A stretch of 64,000 nucleotides of DNA. Source: Balamuthia mandrillaris (taxonomy: Eukaryota; Discosea; Longamoebia; Balamuthiidae). Shown piece after piece: positions 45,540-56,766 of this stretch (positions are counted from its first letter, which is position 1; each line of letters begins with the position of its first letter). The DNA lies in assembly GCA_031835245.1 (NCBI GenBank), contig JAVKOQ010000055.1, positions 5,001 to 69,000 on the forward strand, in the 5' to 3' direction. Both the position numbers and the translations under genes were made by a program. The notes below the pieces were generated by a model, which saw nothing but the letters and a program-made list of their open reading frames with translations, was not told where the DNA came from and ran no database searches.

Positions 45540-47387
45540 AAGAAGAAGAAGAAGAAGAAGAAGAAGAAGAAGAAGAACAAGAACAAGAAGAAGAACAAGA
45601 AGAAGAACAAGAAGAATAAGAAGAACAAGAAGAAGAACAAGAAGAATAAGAAGAACAAGAAGAAGAAGAAGAAGAACAAGAAGAAGAAGAAGAAGAAGAA
45701 GAAGAAGAAGAACAACAACAACAACAACAACAAGAAGAACAAGAAGAACAAGAAGAACAAGCAGCAAAAAGCAAAAAGCAAGAAGAACAAGAACAGGAAG
45801 CATACATTGAGGAACTTGGTCCATTGGTCCCAGAATTTGGGCCACTTGCTTTTCATGTCCAAAATATCCCAAATAGTGGTCGCCTCTTCTAACACTAAAT
45901 ATTGAAAAAATAAGAAAGGGAGAAGGAGGAAATAAACTAGGCAAAGAAAGAAACCAAAGATACGTACAAAGGATGGTTTTCTTTTCTTCTTTAAGGTAGT
46001 CAAAGAGCCAGTAGTAAAACTTTTTGAATTCCTCTGTGTTCTGGAGCTCGCTTCTCCATTCAGCAAGTTTGCTTTTCATCTTATCCAACGAAGCAGCACT
46101 GGATAAAAGGAAGAGCATGGCCAAGTTGTTAACATTCGCACTTTCAAAAAAAAAATGGAAAGAAAAAAGAGAATAAGAAAAAGAGGTGTAGGAGGGATAC
46201 CTGTAGCCAGTCCATCCACCCACAAACTCCTCCCGAGAGAATTCCCATTGTTCCTCGGCACCCAATTTAAAAGCCAAGATAAGCAAACCAGGGTCTGTAT
46301 CCTCGGTGATGCCGAGATCGGCGGCGTATTGCATCATGCCTTGTCCTTTCATGACATCTCCTGTTTCTCCAGATTCACTCAAACTGATGCCCACTCCTTT
46401 AGGTTAAGAACAAAAACGAGTTGTTTAGTAGAGCAAAAACGGACGGAAAGAACAAAAAGAACAAGGAGATGCAGAGGAGCAAAGAAGAAGGAAAGGAATG
46501 AAAGAGCTTGTCGAACCTTTGTATTTGTTGAACAGGGTACCCAGGTTTTGCATGTCCTGCTCACTAAGGAAGCAGTGGAGGCCCTTGTGGCCTTCCAGGG
46601 GGTAGGTGAAGTTGGTGCTGCCAAAGTTGACGACAACCTTTTGACTTTGGGAGAGGGTCATGGCAGGGAAGAGGCCCTCTCCAGCGTTGAAATTATCAAA
46701 GGCGACACCAAGGTTGCTGCCGTTCTTGTAGAAGCTCATTTTCTTCTCGTCAAAGTCCACAGCACAGCCGATCACGTCGCCTGTTTTTGTTTTGTTGTTT
46801 TTTCCGGTTAAAGTGAGCTCTGAGGAGAAGAGGAGGAAGGGAAGGGGCGCGGTACCTGTGTACCAGTATTGGCCATAGTAGGTGGAGCCGCTGTGCCATT
46901 TGAGTGAGCGGCTTCCATCGTAGGCCCAGGACTTGTCGTCATCACCGACGCCATTGCCTTCCTGCACGTAATAAAACCAAACATCAGAAACGAGCGGAGC
47001 GAGGGCGTAACAGAACAGAGAAGCAGAGGAGAGGGTAGAGAGGGAGGGAACGAAATCTTACCGAGGCATTGGGAGAAAAGCTGGGGGTACACCAGCCGAT
47101 TTGCATGAGGCCATTCGTTTGCAGTTTGACTTCGTAGTACCACTTCCCGCTCTTTACTTTCGTGTTGGCCTTCACTGACTCAAATTGTCTGCCGTTGTTG
47201 TTTGCCTACATTTAAAAAAAAGCAAAGGAAAGACGACACAAAGATAACATTAACATTTGCCTTCAAGTCCCGAAGGAGGAGAGTGAACAAAAAGAAAACG
47301 TACGGTAAGACCATCGGAAGCGATGGTGACGTGGCTTTGTCTCTCGATCTTCACCAACTTGGTCTGCGGCGGTCCTTCACGGCTCAT
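45180..47387 (-). CDS. SPRY domain fused to DCN1-like (PONY) neddylation domain
   Basis: Eight exons (47387-47304, 47205-47062, 46961-46856, 46780-46517, 46396-46201, 46098-45968, 45894-45806, 45350-45180) give 394 aa. The N-terminal half is a SPRY fold: SGKWYYEVKLQTNGLMQIGW, SWAYDGSR, DVIGCAVDFDEKKMSFYKNG and LGVAFDNF. The C-terminal half is the cullin-binding PONY domain of DCN1: LLILAFKLGAEEQWEFSREE, EFKKFYYWLFDYLKEE, KSISKDTWRQFYDF and GYDEMGSWPILIDEFHEW. DCN1 proteins act as co-E3s that promote NEDD8 transfer to cullins. SPRY domains recruit partners, so the fusion could target neddylation. The last intron (45351-45805) is filled by a long microsatellite. Usual DCN1 N-terminal UBA is absent. 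Confidence 0.85.
45510..45780. repeat. Long (AAG)n/(AAC)n microsatellite in an intron
   Basis: About 270 bp of AAG repeats with AAC and AAT interruptions on the plus strand, entirely inside the last intron of the SPRY-DCN1 gene. It is (CTT)n in the transcript. It produces long artefactual Leu, Phe, Ser, Lys and Arg ORFs in six frames. Confidence 0.85.
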
Positions 47388-47734
47388 CTCTTTTTTTTTT
47401 TTTTGTAGTGTTACCTTTGTTCTCCTGCTACTCAGATCCCCTGAGGTCTCCTCCTCCTTCTTGTGCTACGCGCTGCCCCAAATTTTTTTTTTCAGTTCAC
47501 GGCAGTATTTTTGTAGACAATTCCTTATTCAGAGATTTTTTCCTTGGCGGAATAATTATAATTCAGCAGCGGGCAAGCGAAACGTAAAGGAGCAATTTAT
47601 GCCCAGATTTCTCGTTGTTTCGGCTGAGGAGAGTCCAGCCACCAACAGGGGCGCTCCACCTTTGTCTTGGTGAGGGGGGGGCTTCGTTTGGATTCTTTGG
47701 TTTTACATGGTGGATAGCTCCAAGTTTGGCCCTA
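47388..47734. other. Intergenic region
   Basis: 347 bp between the SPRY-DCN1 start and the homocysteine methyltransferase stop, both on the minus strand. T-rich near 47390-47405 and 47485. No gene or RNA recognised. It should hold the promoter of SPRY-DCN1 and the 3'UTR of its neighbour. Confidence 0.4.
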
Positions 47735-49077
47735 CTAAGCAGAGTGGGAGGTTGGTTTGGAAAGCATTTGGGCTATGGTGCGAGTGTGCTCTGAGCAGAA
47801 TAGCTACTGTCAATTTGAATACACACATACATGAAGAAGAAGAAGAAGAAGAAGAAGAACAAGAAGCAAGAAGAAGGGGTTACCGTACCAGGAGTGGTTC
47901 TACAACAGCCTCCTATGAGGGAAGCCCCCTCCTGCCGCCATTGGGCTACCATAGATTCCAGCGAGAAGGTTTCTGCAGGTGCTGTCCATTCTTTAGAGTG
48001 GGCGTCCCATCCCTCTCCGCTGTTCGGGTAGACGATTAAAGGAATGTCTCTTCCCGCTTCTCTCAGAGCGGTCATCAAGTTTTGTAACAGCCCTGAAATG
48101 AAGGCAGGAGAAGTGCAGTTAACACCGATGGCTGCCACAAGCTTCCTTCTTCCGCTCTTCGCCTCTTCCTCCAACAACTCTCTAACACAGTCCGCAATCC
48201 TCTCTCCGCTGTTTAGATGCTTCTCGTCCTTACAAGAATAGCTGAACCACGCTTGAATGTGTTGTGCGTTTCTCTCTCCTTCTCCTTCTTCTGTAGGCTG
48301 CAACTCATCCATGAGGCGAAGAAGAGCCTTGGCTTCTGCTCCGCAAGGAATGGTCTCACAGGCCACAAGATCTGGCCGCAAAGACAACAGTAATTGCAGC
48401 CTCTCCCTATGGAAGTCGATCAGTGACTCTAAGGATGATGGCGTGAGGCCGTAGCGACCGTCGTACTCGGAGCCGTCGTTCAGATGAGCCCCGTAGGGAC
48501 CTACCGAGGCTGCTATCAACGGCTTGATGAGTTCTCCTTTGTTCTTCTTCTCTCCTGCTACTTCTCCCCAGTACGCATCTCTAGCTTCCTGTGGATGTGT
48601 TTGCAAAGGGCAAAGAAGCAGATGAGTTGAACGAGCAAAAAAAGTGGAGAGAAGCAGCCACAAAATACTTTGGCAAGAGATATGCTCAGTGCAAAGAGTC
48701 TTTGGCTCTCACTGTGAGAGAGGCCGCGTTGAGCAAAGCCTTGGAAAGTGGCTTGGTAGGAGGACGTTATGATGATGTCCGCTCCCGCTTCGAGATAGTT
48801 CTTGTGAACCTTTTTGATTTTGTCTGGGTCCTCCACCAACAGTCTTGCTGACCACAACCTATCTTTGTGAGCCTGGTTCAGACGAAAGAAGAAAGAAGAA
48901 GAAGATAAGGAGGAGGAGCGGGAGTAGAGGGAAAGAAAAAAAACCTTTCAAGTCGAGACCCATGCGTTCCAGTTCAGTAGCAAGCCCACCATCTACCACA
49001 GCAAAGCCCTGGACGGCCAACAACCGCTCCAACGGAAACCTAACATTACATTTCTCACTCTCGCTCTTGCGCTCCAT
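47735..49077 (-). CDS. Homocysteine S-methyltransferase
   Basis: Four exons (49077-48945, 48862-48669, 48588-47889, 47790-47735) give 360 aa, the usual length for stand-alone enzymes. Landmarks: VVDGGLATELERMGLDLKD, LWSARLLVEDP, ITSSYQATFQGF, SVGPYGAHLNDGSEY, and the three zinc-ligand Cys in IGVNCTSP and IGGCCRTTPEHTR. The last exon (47790-47735) is needed to complete the CCRTTPEH motif and brings the stop. The family transfers a methyl group from S-methylmethionine or AdoMet to homocysteine, forming methionine. No targeting signal is obvious; likely cytosolic. Confidence 0.9.
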
Positions 49078-49152
49078 CTTGCACCAATCCCTTTCTGCTT
49101 CTCAAGCACACACAAAAAAAAGTTGAACTTTTTTATATTTGTTTCTCTCTCG

Positions 49153-50365
49153 TTATGCCTGCATGACGCTCTCGATCTCCTGCACCGTCTTTGGGGCTTC
49201 CCAAGTGAGCACCTCGGGCGCCTCGCCGTCCTCCCTGATGACCAAGTCGTCCTCGATCCTGATGCCGATGCCCCTGTACCTGGCCGGGATGTCCTCCTGC
49301 ATGTCGGAGGGAATGTAGATGCCCGGCTCCACCGTGCACATCATGCCGGGGCGGAAGGGCGTGGCCGTGCTGATGGAGTGGACATCGTGCACGTCCATGC
49401 CGAGCCAGTGCCCGATCGAATGGGGATAGAACTTCACGTAGGACTTTGTTGTTGTTGGAGTTAGGTTTGGTGTACGAGAAAGAAGAAAGAAACAAGAAAG
49501 AAGAAAAGTAGGTACACGACGCTTGATGATGGTAGAGGCAGAGTCCTGCGACAAGCCAAGCTTGATCAAGAGGTCCGCCATAAGCTCGGCAGAATAATGG
49601 TGTAACTCCAGAGGACTCATGCCATGTCCAACTCTGCATTTCTGTAAAGATGATAGAAAAGTTCATTGGGCATGAGTACGTAAGAATAACAAAGATGAGG
49701 AAGAAATAAAAGAAACAAGAAGAAGGAAATAATACATCAATGCATTTTAGCTGTACTTCCAACAAAGCTTCATAAAGTTCTTTTTGCGCAGCAGAAAACT
49801 TGCCTGAGATAGGCCATGTACGAGTGATATCGCTGGAGAAGTTACAATATTCTCCTCCGGCATCCACCAACAACTAAACGAATGTGAGCAAGGAGTCGTT
49901 AAAATGGAGAGCGTAATCTTTCGTCATACGTACCAGATCACCCTCTTTCAATATATCATCGTTGGCGATATAGTGAAGAATGTTAGCGTGTTCACCAGAA
50001 GCAATCACCGGTGGATAGGCTAGCCGCAGTGCTCCTAAAGCGATATGAGTAGAGGGAGAGTGAGAGAGGAGAATGAGTAAGAGAGAAATAGGAGATAAAA
50101 CAGATTATCTGTACAAACGCACCTCTCTTTCTTACTTCGTATTCCATCATTGCCTCTATTACATTTTCAGTCATACCAGGCTTCGTATCTTTCATCACCT
50201 CTTTGAAAGCTAATAGCACATTGGGTTAACTTCAAGGAAGAAGCAAATGAAAGTAGAAAGAAGAACCTTGGGCGCTGATATGCGTGGAGCGTCTCATGAT
50301 CGCAATCTCCGCGGGTGACTTTACTAATCGCATTGACTCCAATATCTTTTTGGGATTTTTGATCT

Positions 50366-50415
<50 letters not shown>

Positions 50416-51649
50416 AATAAGTGGGAAGGTAAGAGAAGAACACACATCTGAGAGATAATAACAAACCTTTTCCTTCAACTCGTAATAAATAAGGAGCTAA
50501 CTTTTCAGTAGCCTTCATATTGGCATCTGCATCAAAACATATGACGGACGCGGAGGAGAGCAGCTTTGGCAATTCCTCCAAATGATGCTCTATGGAAAAA
50601 GCTTCATCGGCACCAAAGAATTCTACTGCTCCCTCCAACCCAGAACGCGGTCCATCCCATATCTCTCTTAAATAGAACTGTATTAGGACGAGCTACAAAC
50701 AATGAACAAGAAATAGGCAAGAACACAAAAAAGCAATGAACAGCAAGAAGACCAAAAAGAACGAACAAGAACGACGAAACATAAAGAAAACAGCGAAAGA
50801 AAGCGATAGTATGATATAGTGGAATGATAGAAGCTACCTCTTTGGATCTCGTGGTCGCACAAACATGCTCATGTGGACCTCGTTCGTGTTTTGCTTTTCT
50901 GCAGCGCCAACACAAAGCAAAAAGTCAGCGTATGAAGAAAAAAAAGCAGAGGAAGAAGGAGAAGAGAAGGAAAGAAGAGGAGGAGGAAGCAAAAAGTAGC
51001 AGCAGACGAGAGGAAAAAGAGCAAAAGAAGAAAACAAGAAGAATGATGAAGAGTAACTGAGCAACAAAAACGCATCCGGTTCATCATAGCCACACAAATA
51101 GTAAAAGTCTGTGTGTTGACGAAAGCGATAACTGCAGAAGCAAATGAGGAGAGAAAACGGTGAAAAAAACAAACGCAACACAAAACAACAAAGCAAAAGG
51201 ATGTATCTCACGGTATGTCGTTGCTCATGATACGCTCCGGGTTGGATGGGACCAAGGCGATGGCTCCGGCAGGCAGTTGCTCCACGAAACGAAGCCGTCG
51301 CTCCTCGTACTCCTCTGCCGTAATGCCGGGTGTCACTGTTCAACGAGGTAGCACCGCGGTGAGTGAAAGAGGAAGAACAGGAAGAACAGGATGAACAAGA
51401 CGAACCTTCGCCAGGTTTCAGCAGATGAGCGTGAGTGGAAGGATGAGGTTGGCCCATGCGGCGCGGCGGTTGTTGGCTGCTGGTGGTCTGAGAGGAAAGC
51501 GATCTGGCGAAAAGGGAGTGGCTGGACTTTGAGCCACTGGCAGCAACAGCAGCAGCATTCTTCACTTGCAACCCGGACCAACAGGCCAAAGCAACACCGC
51601 CACTCAAAGAAGGAGCAAAGCCAAGCGTTCGTTTCATCTTTCTCTCCAC
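49153..51649 (-). CDS. Mitochondrial Xaa-Pro aminopeptidase (ICP55/XPNPEP3 type)
   Basis: About eleven exons on the minus strand. The first ~60 residues are basic and Ser/Ala-rich (MKRTLGFAPSLSGG), a likely mitochondrial presequence. Next comes the AMP_N domain: PGITAEEYEERRLRF, VPSNPERIMSNDIPYRFRQH and DFYYLCGYDEPDAF. The M24B catalytic domain carries all five metal ligands: VDAGGEY and DITRTWP (two Asp), HSIGHWLGMDVHD (His), VEPGIYIP (Glu) and GIRIEDD (Glu). The family is an intermediate-cleaving peptidase acting after mitochondrial processing peptidase. It is head-to-tail with the methyltransferase gene (75 bp between them). A (CT)n intron lies at about 50367-50412. Exact exon edges in 50.3-51.4 kb are less certain than the identification. 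Confidence 0.88.
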
Positions 51650-51770
51650 AAACGAAATTTTAGTTTTTCTTTGTTTAACGTCACGTCGTCGCGGAAAAAT
51701 ATCATGTCGTCACGATAATATACACTTGGAGTGGAAAGAGAAGCAAGAAAACCTGAAGCGCAACCAGAAG
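51650..51770. promoter_or_regulatory. Putative bidirectional promoter
   Basis: 121 bp between the divergent aminopeptidase (-) and SAP-protein (+) starts. It contains several near-palindromic ACGTCGTC/GTCGTCAC motifs (51678-51713), possible transcription-factor sites. Inferred from spacing. Confidence 0.3.
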
Positions 51771-53015
51771 ATGAGCCTTCATGCCCGACGCAAACATCCG
51801 GACAAGCTCCAAGAGCGGCAGGAGCAGCAAAAGTCAAAGCCTCGACTACGCTTCCGAAGCCAGGGATTGACGGAGGTGCACTTCATCGTCAATGCGCCTC
51901 CTGCTTATCATTATTCCCTGGATGGCTTTCTTGATGAGGAGGTGTTGGAAACGTGGCAACCGGAGGAGATGACGGTCAAGGAGCTGAAGATAGCCTTGAA
52001 GAGCAGGAACCTGTCGTGCAGTGGAACCAAGAAGGAACTAGCGGAGCGGTTGAGAGCCGTCATAGAGCCAGAACGCGAGGAAAGGAAACGAAGGCTAGCA
52101 GAAAGGAAGCAACGGATGGAAGAGCTTGATAAAGCGAGGAAAGAACGACTAAGACGAAAAGGTATTCTGCCTGACGAAGAGGCAGAAGAAAAAAGTAGAG
52201 ATGGTGCACAGAGTGAGACCTCCAGCACGAACAGAAAGAGAAAACGTAAAGAAAAGGGACCGGAAGAGCTGCAACAATTCTTTGCCATGTTAGAGGCTGA
52301 CCAACGGAAGCAAAAACAGGAAAAGATGGTAGCAACACCACCAACAGATGCAGCATCAAAGCAAGAAGAGGTGTCAGCCACCAACACAGAGCTTGCTTCT
52401 GCGTCTGGCCGCGTCCTGCGACCTCGCCGCCAAAGGCGTCTCTTTTCTGCACCCAACAACGAGACACCCACGATCACCATGACAGCCGCCTCTTCCTCCT
52501 CCTCTGTTGACACGAAACGACCCACCAAGAAACAGCGTTCTTCTTCTCCTGCCCCCTCTCCTCCCGTGTCTCCCTCCTCTTCTCCCATGCGTCCTCAAAG
52601 CAAGAAGATCCTGCAACACCTGCTCTCCTCCCCCACACAACGTCTCCTCTTTTTCCCTCCTCAACTACCCGCCGGCAAAGAAGAAGAAGCAGACGAAGAC
52701 AAAGAAGAGGAACAACCAACCACAGAGAAAACACCAACAACGGCAACAGAATCACCACTACCTCCTTCTGGTGGAATTCCACCAGCAGCAAGCAAGGGTC
52801 CAGCTGCCAAGGGCAAGCGGCCGCTCAAAGGGGTGCTCAAGCAGCGCAAAGAGAAGAGCCCGGAGGAGATGAGCCGCAAGGAGCTCTGTGAGCATTTGAT
52901 AGCGTTCGGCGTGACGTCCCCCGCCAGCGGCAAGCGCAAGCAAGCCCTCGTGCAGATGCTGCGGCAGGCCATGGCCGACCACCAAGGCAACCTTGGTGGG
53001 ACGACGGGCAAATAG
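51771..53015 (+). CDS. Two-SAP-domain nuclear protein
   Basis: A single exon of 414 codons from the first in-frame ATG (51771); the open frame extends upstream without an ATG, so an upstream exon is possible. A SAP motif lies near the N-terminus (MTVKELKIALKSRNLSCSGT then KKELAERL). A second lies near the C-terminus (MSRKELCEHLIAFGVTS...GKRKQALVQMLRQ). SAP motifs bind scaffold or AT-rich DNA. Between them are a highly charged helix (REERKRRLAERKQRMEEL), basic nuclear-signal-like clusters (NRKRKRKEK, RVLRPRRQRRLF) and Ser/Pro/Glu-rich linkers. No enzymatic domain. Likely chromatin or RNA-processing related; family otherwise not recognised. Confidence 0.75.
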   Translation: MSLHARRKHPDKLQERQEQQKSKPRLRFRSQGLTEVHFIVNAPPAYHYSLDGFLDEEVLETWQPEEMTVKELKIALKSRNLSCSGTKKELAERLRAVIEPEREERKRRLAERKQRMEELDKARKERLRRKGILPDEEAEEKSRDGAQSETSSTNRKRKRKEKGPEELQQFFAMLEADQRKQKQEKMVATPPTDAASKQEEVSATNTELASASGRVLRPRRQRRLFSAPNNETPTITMTAASSSSSVDTKRPTKKQRSSSPAPSPPVSPSSSPMRPQSKKILQHLLSSPTQRLLFFPPQLPAGKEEEADEDKEEEQPTTEKTPTTATESPLPPSGGIPPAASKGPAAKGKRPLKGVLKQRKEKSPEEMSRKELCEHLIAFGVTSPASGKRKQALVQMLRQAMADHQGNLGGTTGK

Positions 53016-53202
53016 CTGACAAGTTCACCTTTTCGCTAGTATTTTTGTGCGGGTTTTTTTTTGGCGGGAAAGTTTGGCTATGTGGTAAATGAGGCACTGT
53101 AAAAAAAAAGTAGCGAGCAAGAAAAGAAGTACCGAAACAGAGCCGAAGAGAGAGAGAGAGAGCAGCGCCGCAGACGTTTGCGTGGAGAGAGATAAAGTCT
53201 TC

Positions 53203-56200
53203 ATGGCCGACGATGCCACACCCAACAAACCGAGCAATGGGGTCTCAGTCATAGATAGTCCTCTCGGCAAATTGGCGAACGGAACGCGCACGCACGCAAC
53301 GCGTAGCGCAGCGGCGTCTCCTTTTCGCTCCTCTCCAAAGCGAACGGCTGCTGCCTCTGCTTCGACGAAGAGGAGTGCTCCATCATCTGTCGCAGAGCTC
53401 TTAGAACGGCTCAGTACAAGGTTTAGGATTAAAGGGTTGCCGCTTGGAGAAGAGTCGGTTCCACTGGTCCTTGCACTCATGGAACGCTTGGAGCACACCA
53501 CCAAGACGTGGGCCACTCAAACAGCAGAGCTTCAGCTCTACAAAACAAAGGTTCGTTTTGATGTCCCGTTTTTTTGGAGAGGGTTTTTCTAAGTTGGAAT
53601 GTATACGTGCTTTATAGACAAACGAGCTGCAACAACAAAATGCAGCACTGGAGAAAAAAGTCATGAAGCAACAGAAAGAGATAACGCAACTGAAGGAACG
53701 GAACGGATCAGCTGTAGGCAAAGTGGAAAGAAAGGAGAAACACAAAGAACAAGAGGAATCACAAGAAGAAGACGAGGAAGAGACGGAGCGAACACGCGAG
53801 GAGCTGAAGCGGTATCAACGCGAGATAGAGAAGCTCTTGACTGAGCGAGAGCTCATTCTGGGCAAGTTCAGAGAAAGCGAAACGTGAGAGACCTTCTCTT
53901 TTTTTTACCGACTCTCTTGTTCATTTTTCTTGTATTTTGAAAAGGGAGAAAGAAATGGCTACGAAGAAACTGGAGGAACTGTTGGCTTCTGTACAAGCCT
54001 TTCGTGCGCTTGCTGCAGAACGAAATAAACAACCTAACCACGAGACGATACAACTTCTTCAGGTTTGATTTCTCAATCTCTCTCTCTCTCTCTCTCTCTC
54101 TCTATTCTCCAATCATGCTTATGTTCTTTTTACGTATCACTAGGAATGCGACCAACTGAGACAAGTAGAACAACGGTTAAAAGCCGAGTTAGCGCACTAC
54201 CAATTGGAGCATGGAAGGATGGTGAAAGAATTGGAGAAAGAGCGGAGAGAGAAGGCAGAGAGCCTACGGGAAGCTGAAGCACTGACGGAACAGTTTAGAC
54301 AACAGAGCGAGGCTTTGAAACAGCAACAAGTTGGCAACAACGAGACACCTGAAGCCAAAAAGAAACTGAAGCGGATGAAAGAGCAGGTGAAGCATCTCAA
54401 CCACACGGTGCAAGACTTGCAAGGAAAGCTCCAACACAAAGAAGAACTGTTACGCTCGTGGATGCTGTTGGACAAAGGGAGACTTCCATCCAGAAGCACG
54501 AAAATGAAGCAAAAGGAGAAAGAGAACCTGTGGGAAGAGGAAGAAGGAGATGAAGAAGAAGATGGCAAGAGTAAACGGCACAGAGGCAGCATGGCAGAGA
54601 ATAAGAAATTGAAGGAACAGGTAACAGATCTGTTGGAGCAAGCCAAAACATTCGAGGCCAATATGAAGCTCTTGCAGATGGAACTGGAGGAAAGCAGTGT
54701 TTTGTTGGATGCCAAGGAGAAACAGATCCAATACTTATTGGGAGGAGGGGCTACCAGTGAAAACCTGTCCCCCTACTCTTATAACAGCAAAGCACGGAAG
54801 AAGTGGGATGAGGAGGACATCACGACGACTGAGAACAATTCTTTCTTGAAAACGAAAAAGATGGCGGCAAAGCTGAAAAAACTTGAAACGAGTTTGGAAG
54901 AAAGCGAACAAAAGATAGCTGCTTTGACGCACGAAAACAAACAACTAGAAAAACGGCTGAAACAACACAATCCAAGCGAACACTCCAAAAGAGAGCAACA
55001 ACGACAAAGTGGGAAGCAACAAGACTTGTATGAGTTACGGATTGAACTGGATTCTCTCAAACACGAGCACAGTCTTCAAAGAGATTTGCTAGAGCTGAAA
55101 GAGAGCGAGTTACGAAAGTTGGGACAACGACTGGAGAGCTTGACAGAGGCACACGCTAAGCTTCAAAGAAAGTATCAAGACTTAGAAATTCTGAAGGCCT
55201 CCTTGGAAAGCGAGCTGAACGACAGCAAAACTGAAGCTGCGGTTTGTTTAGTCACTTTGTATGTTTCTCACACTTTACGCAACTCTAAGTATAAAAACTA
55301 TCCAGAGAATAACGCAGTTGTTAAAGACATTGAGCCATGAAAGAGGAGGAGCCCATGAGGAGATGGAAAAATTGCACAAACGCCACTCACACACGGAGCT
55401 GTTGCTGAAAAGGAAAGAAGAAGAAAACGAACAATTATTGCTAAACAATCGTCGGTTATCTGATAGCAATGCCTGTGCGTATTGGTTTTGCATTTTCGTT
55501 TGAACATAATCATGTTAACTTGCTTTTTTTCCCTGCTCAGTCCTCACACAAGACAATAAAGCTTCCCTAGAAGAGAATCATCGGCTTTCTAGCAACATTC
55601 AACAGTTGCAAGACCAATTATTTATCGTTGAGGACCGTTTGAAAGAAGAGGTTAGCCTTGACCACGTTTTTTCTTTCTTTCGTCTTGCTTTTTCCCTTGT
55701 CTGTTGATTGCTTCTTTTTGCTCAAGTTTTGTTAAAAAGCGTAATCATCGAGAAAGATTGCAGGCGATGTTGGAAAGTGAGAAAGAGAAAGTGGAGCTGA
55801 CGGACCAGATGCGAGAAAAGCTCAATCTACTCATACAACGATCCGAGATGACAGGAGAGCGAGTGAAGGCCTTGGTTCACACCAAGGAAAAGCAGGAGGC
55901 GGAAATCACAAAGCTACGGCAGGAAGCTCATGAACTGCTGCGGGAGAGAGATCAGACCAGCGAGCGAGAAAAGCAAAACCAACGCAACTTCCAGTATTTG
56001 CAAAACACTGTGCAGCTTCAAAAAGAAGGTACAAATTCTTTTTCGCGATTCGCTTTTGCAGATACGTTATTCAACCAAACTTTATTCTTGTTCCTCTTTG
56101 TAGCATTATCTTTGATGGAAGAGGAGAAAGCGAAGCTGCATGAGTTTGTTTGTAAATACGAGGCAGCGTTGCACGCTTGCGAGCAAAAACTAGAAGCTTT

Positions 56201-56573
56201 AACAAAAGAGTTTGTTGAGGTACACATTCTCTCCTTTCACCATCAGATGATAGTTAACAGAAGTCACTAACTTTGTTATTCTCCCTGTCCTGTTTCTCTG
56301 TTATCTCTTCACCTCTTCTTCACCTTCTTAAAGCTGGAGAGGCACGTGGTGGAGGTAGAGCAACAAAACGTTCGCTTGGAAGGGCTGCTGCGGCGAGTGT
56401 ACGACAACCTGACCGACAGGGAGCAGCTGCGGGACCAGTTCAACGCGCTGATCCGGACCAATCCCGCTCGCTTGCGGGTGCAGCCTGGCGGTGGACCTGC
56501 CTCCGCAACTCCTGTTCACGGGTCGCTTAGCGGCAGCCACATGCCTCAGCCTCCTCGCTCCTCTCCCAAGTAG
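53203..56573 (+). CDS. Long coiled-coil protein
   Basis: About ten exons from the ATG at 53203 to the stop at 56573. After ~70 Ser/Ala-rich residues there is a short ordered block (VAELLERLSTRFRIKGLP, ESVPLVLALMERLEHTTKTW). The rest is almost continuous heptad-repeat coiled coil (TREELKRYQREIEKLLTERE, KYQDLEILKASLESELNDS, LRQEAHELLRERDQ), ending in a Gly/Pro/Ser tail. There is no motor, EF-hand or DNA-binding motif. The N-terminal block before the coil is reminiscent of centrosomal or cilium coiled-coil proteins, but I cannot name a family. Conserved introns keep the frame throughout. One intron (54066-54143) carries (CT)n. Confidence 0.7.
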
Positions 56574-56766
56574 CGTGGTTTATTTATCATTTTATATCAA
56601 CAATTCAACAACAGAAAAAAGAAAATAAAAAAAATAGGAAAAGAAAATAAAAATTCCAAGAATTATTAACATTCATTTTTTTAGGCCTTTGAAAAATTTC
56701 GAAGAAGAAATCTTGGTTTTTTTAATACCACCACTCTTCGCACAGCAAAGGCAGTTGATCTTCAAG

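Noticed and set aside
45444-46066. Long Leu/Phe/Ser/Lys ORFs on both strands
   Set aside because: They are translations of the AAG/CTT microsatellite in an intron. The same applies to 25915-26185 and to the antisense frames of 60324-60719.
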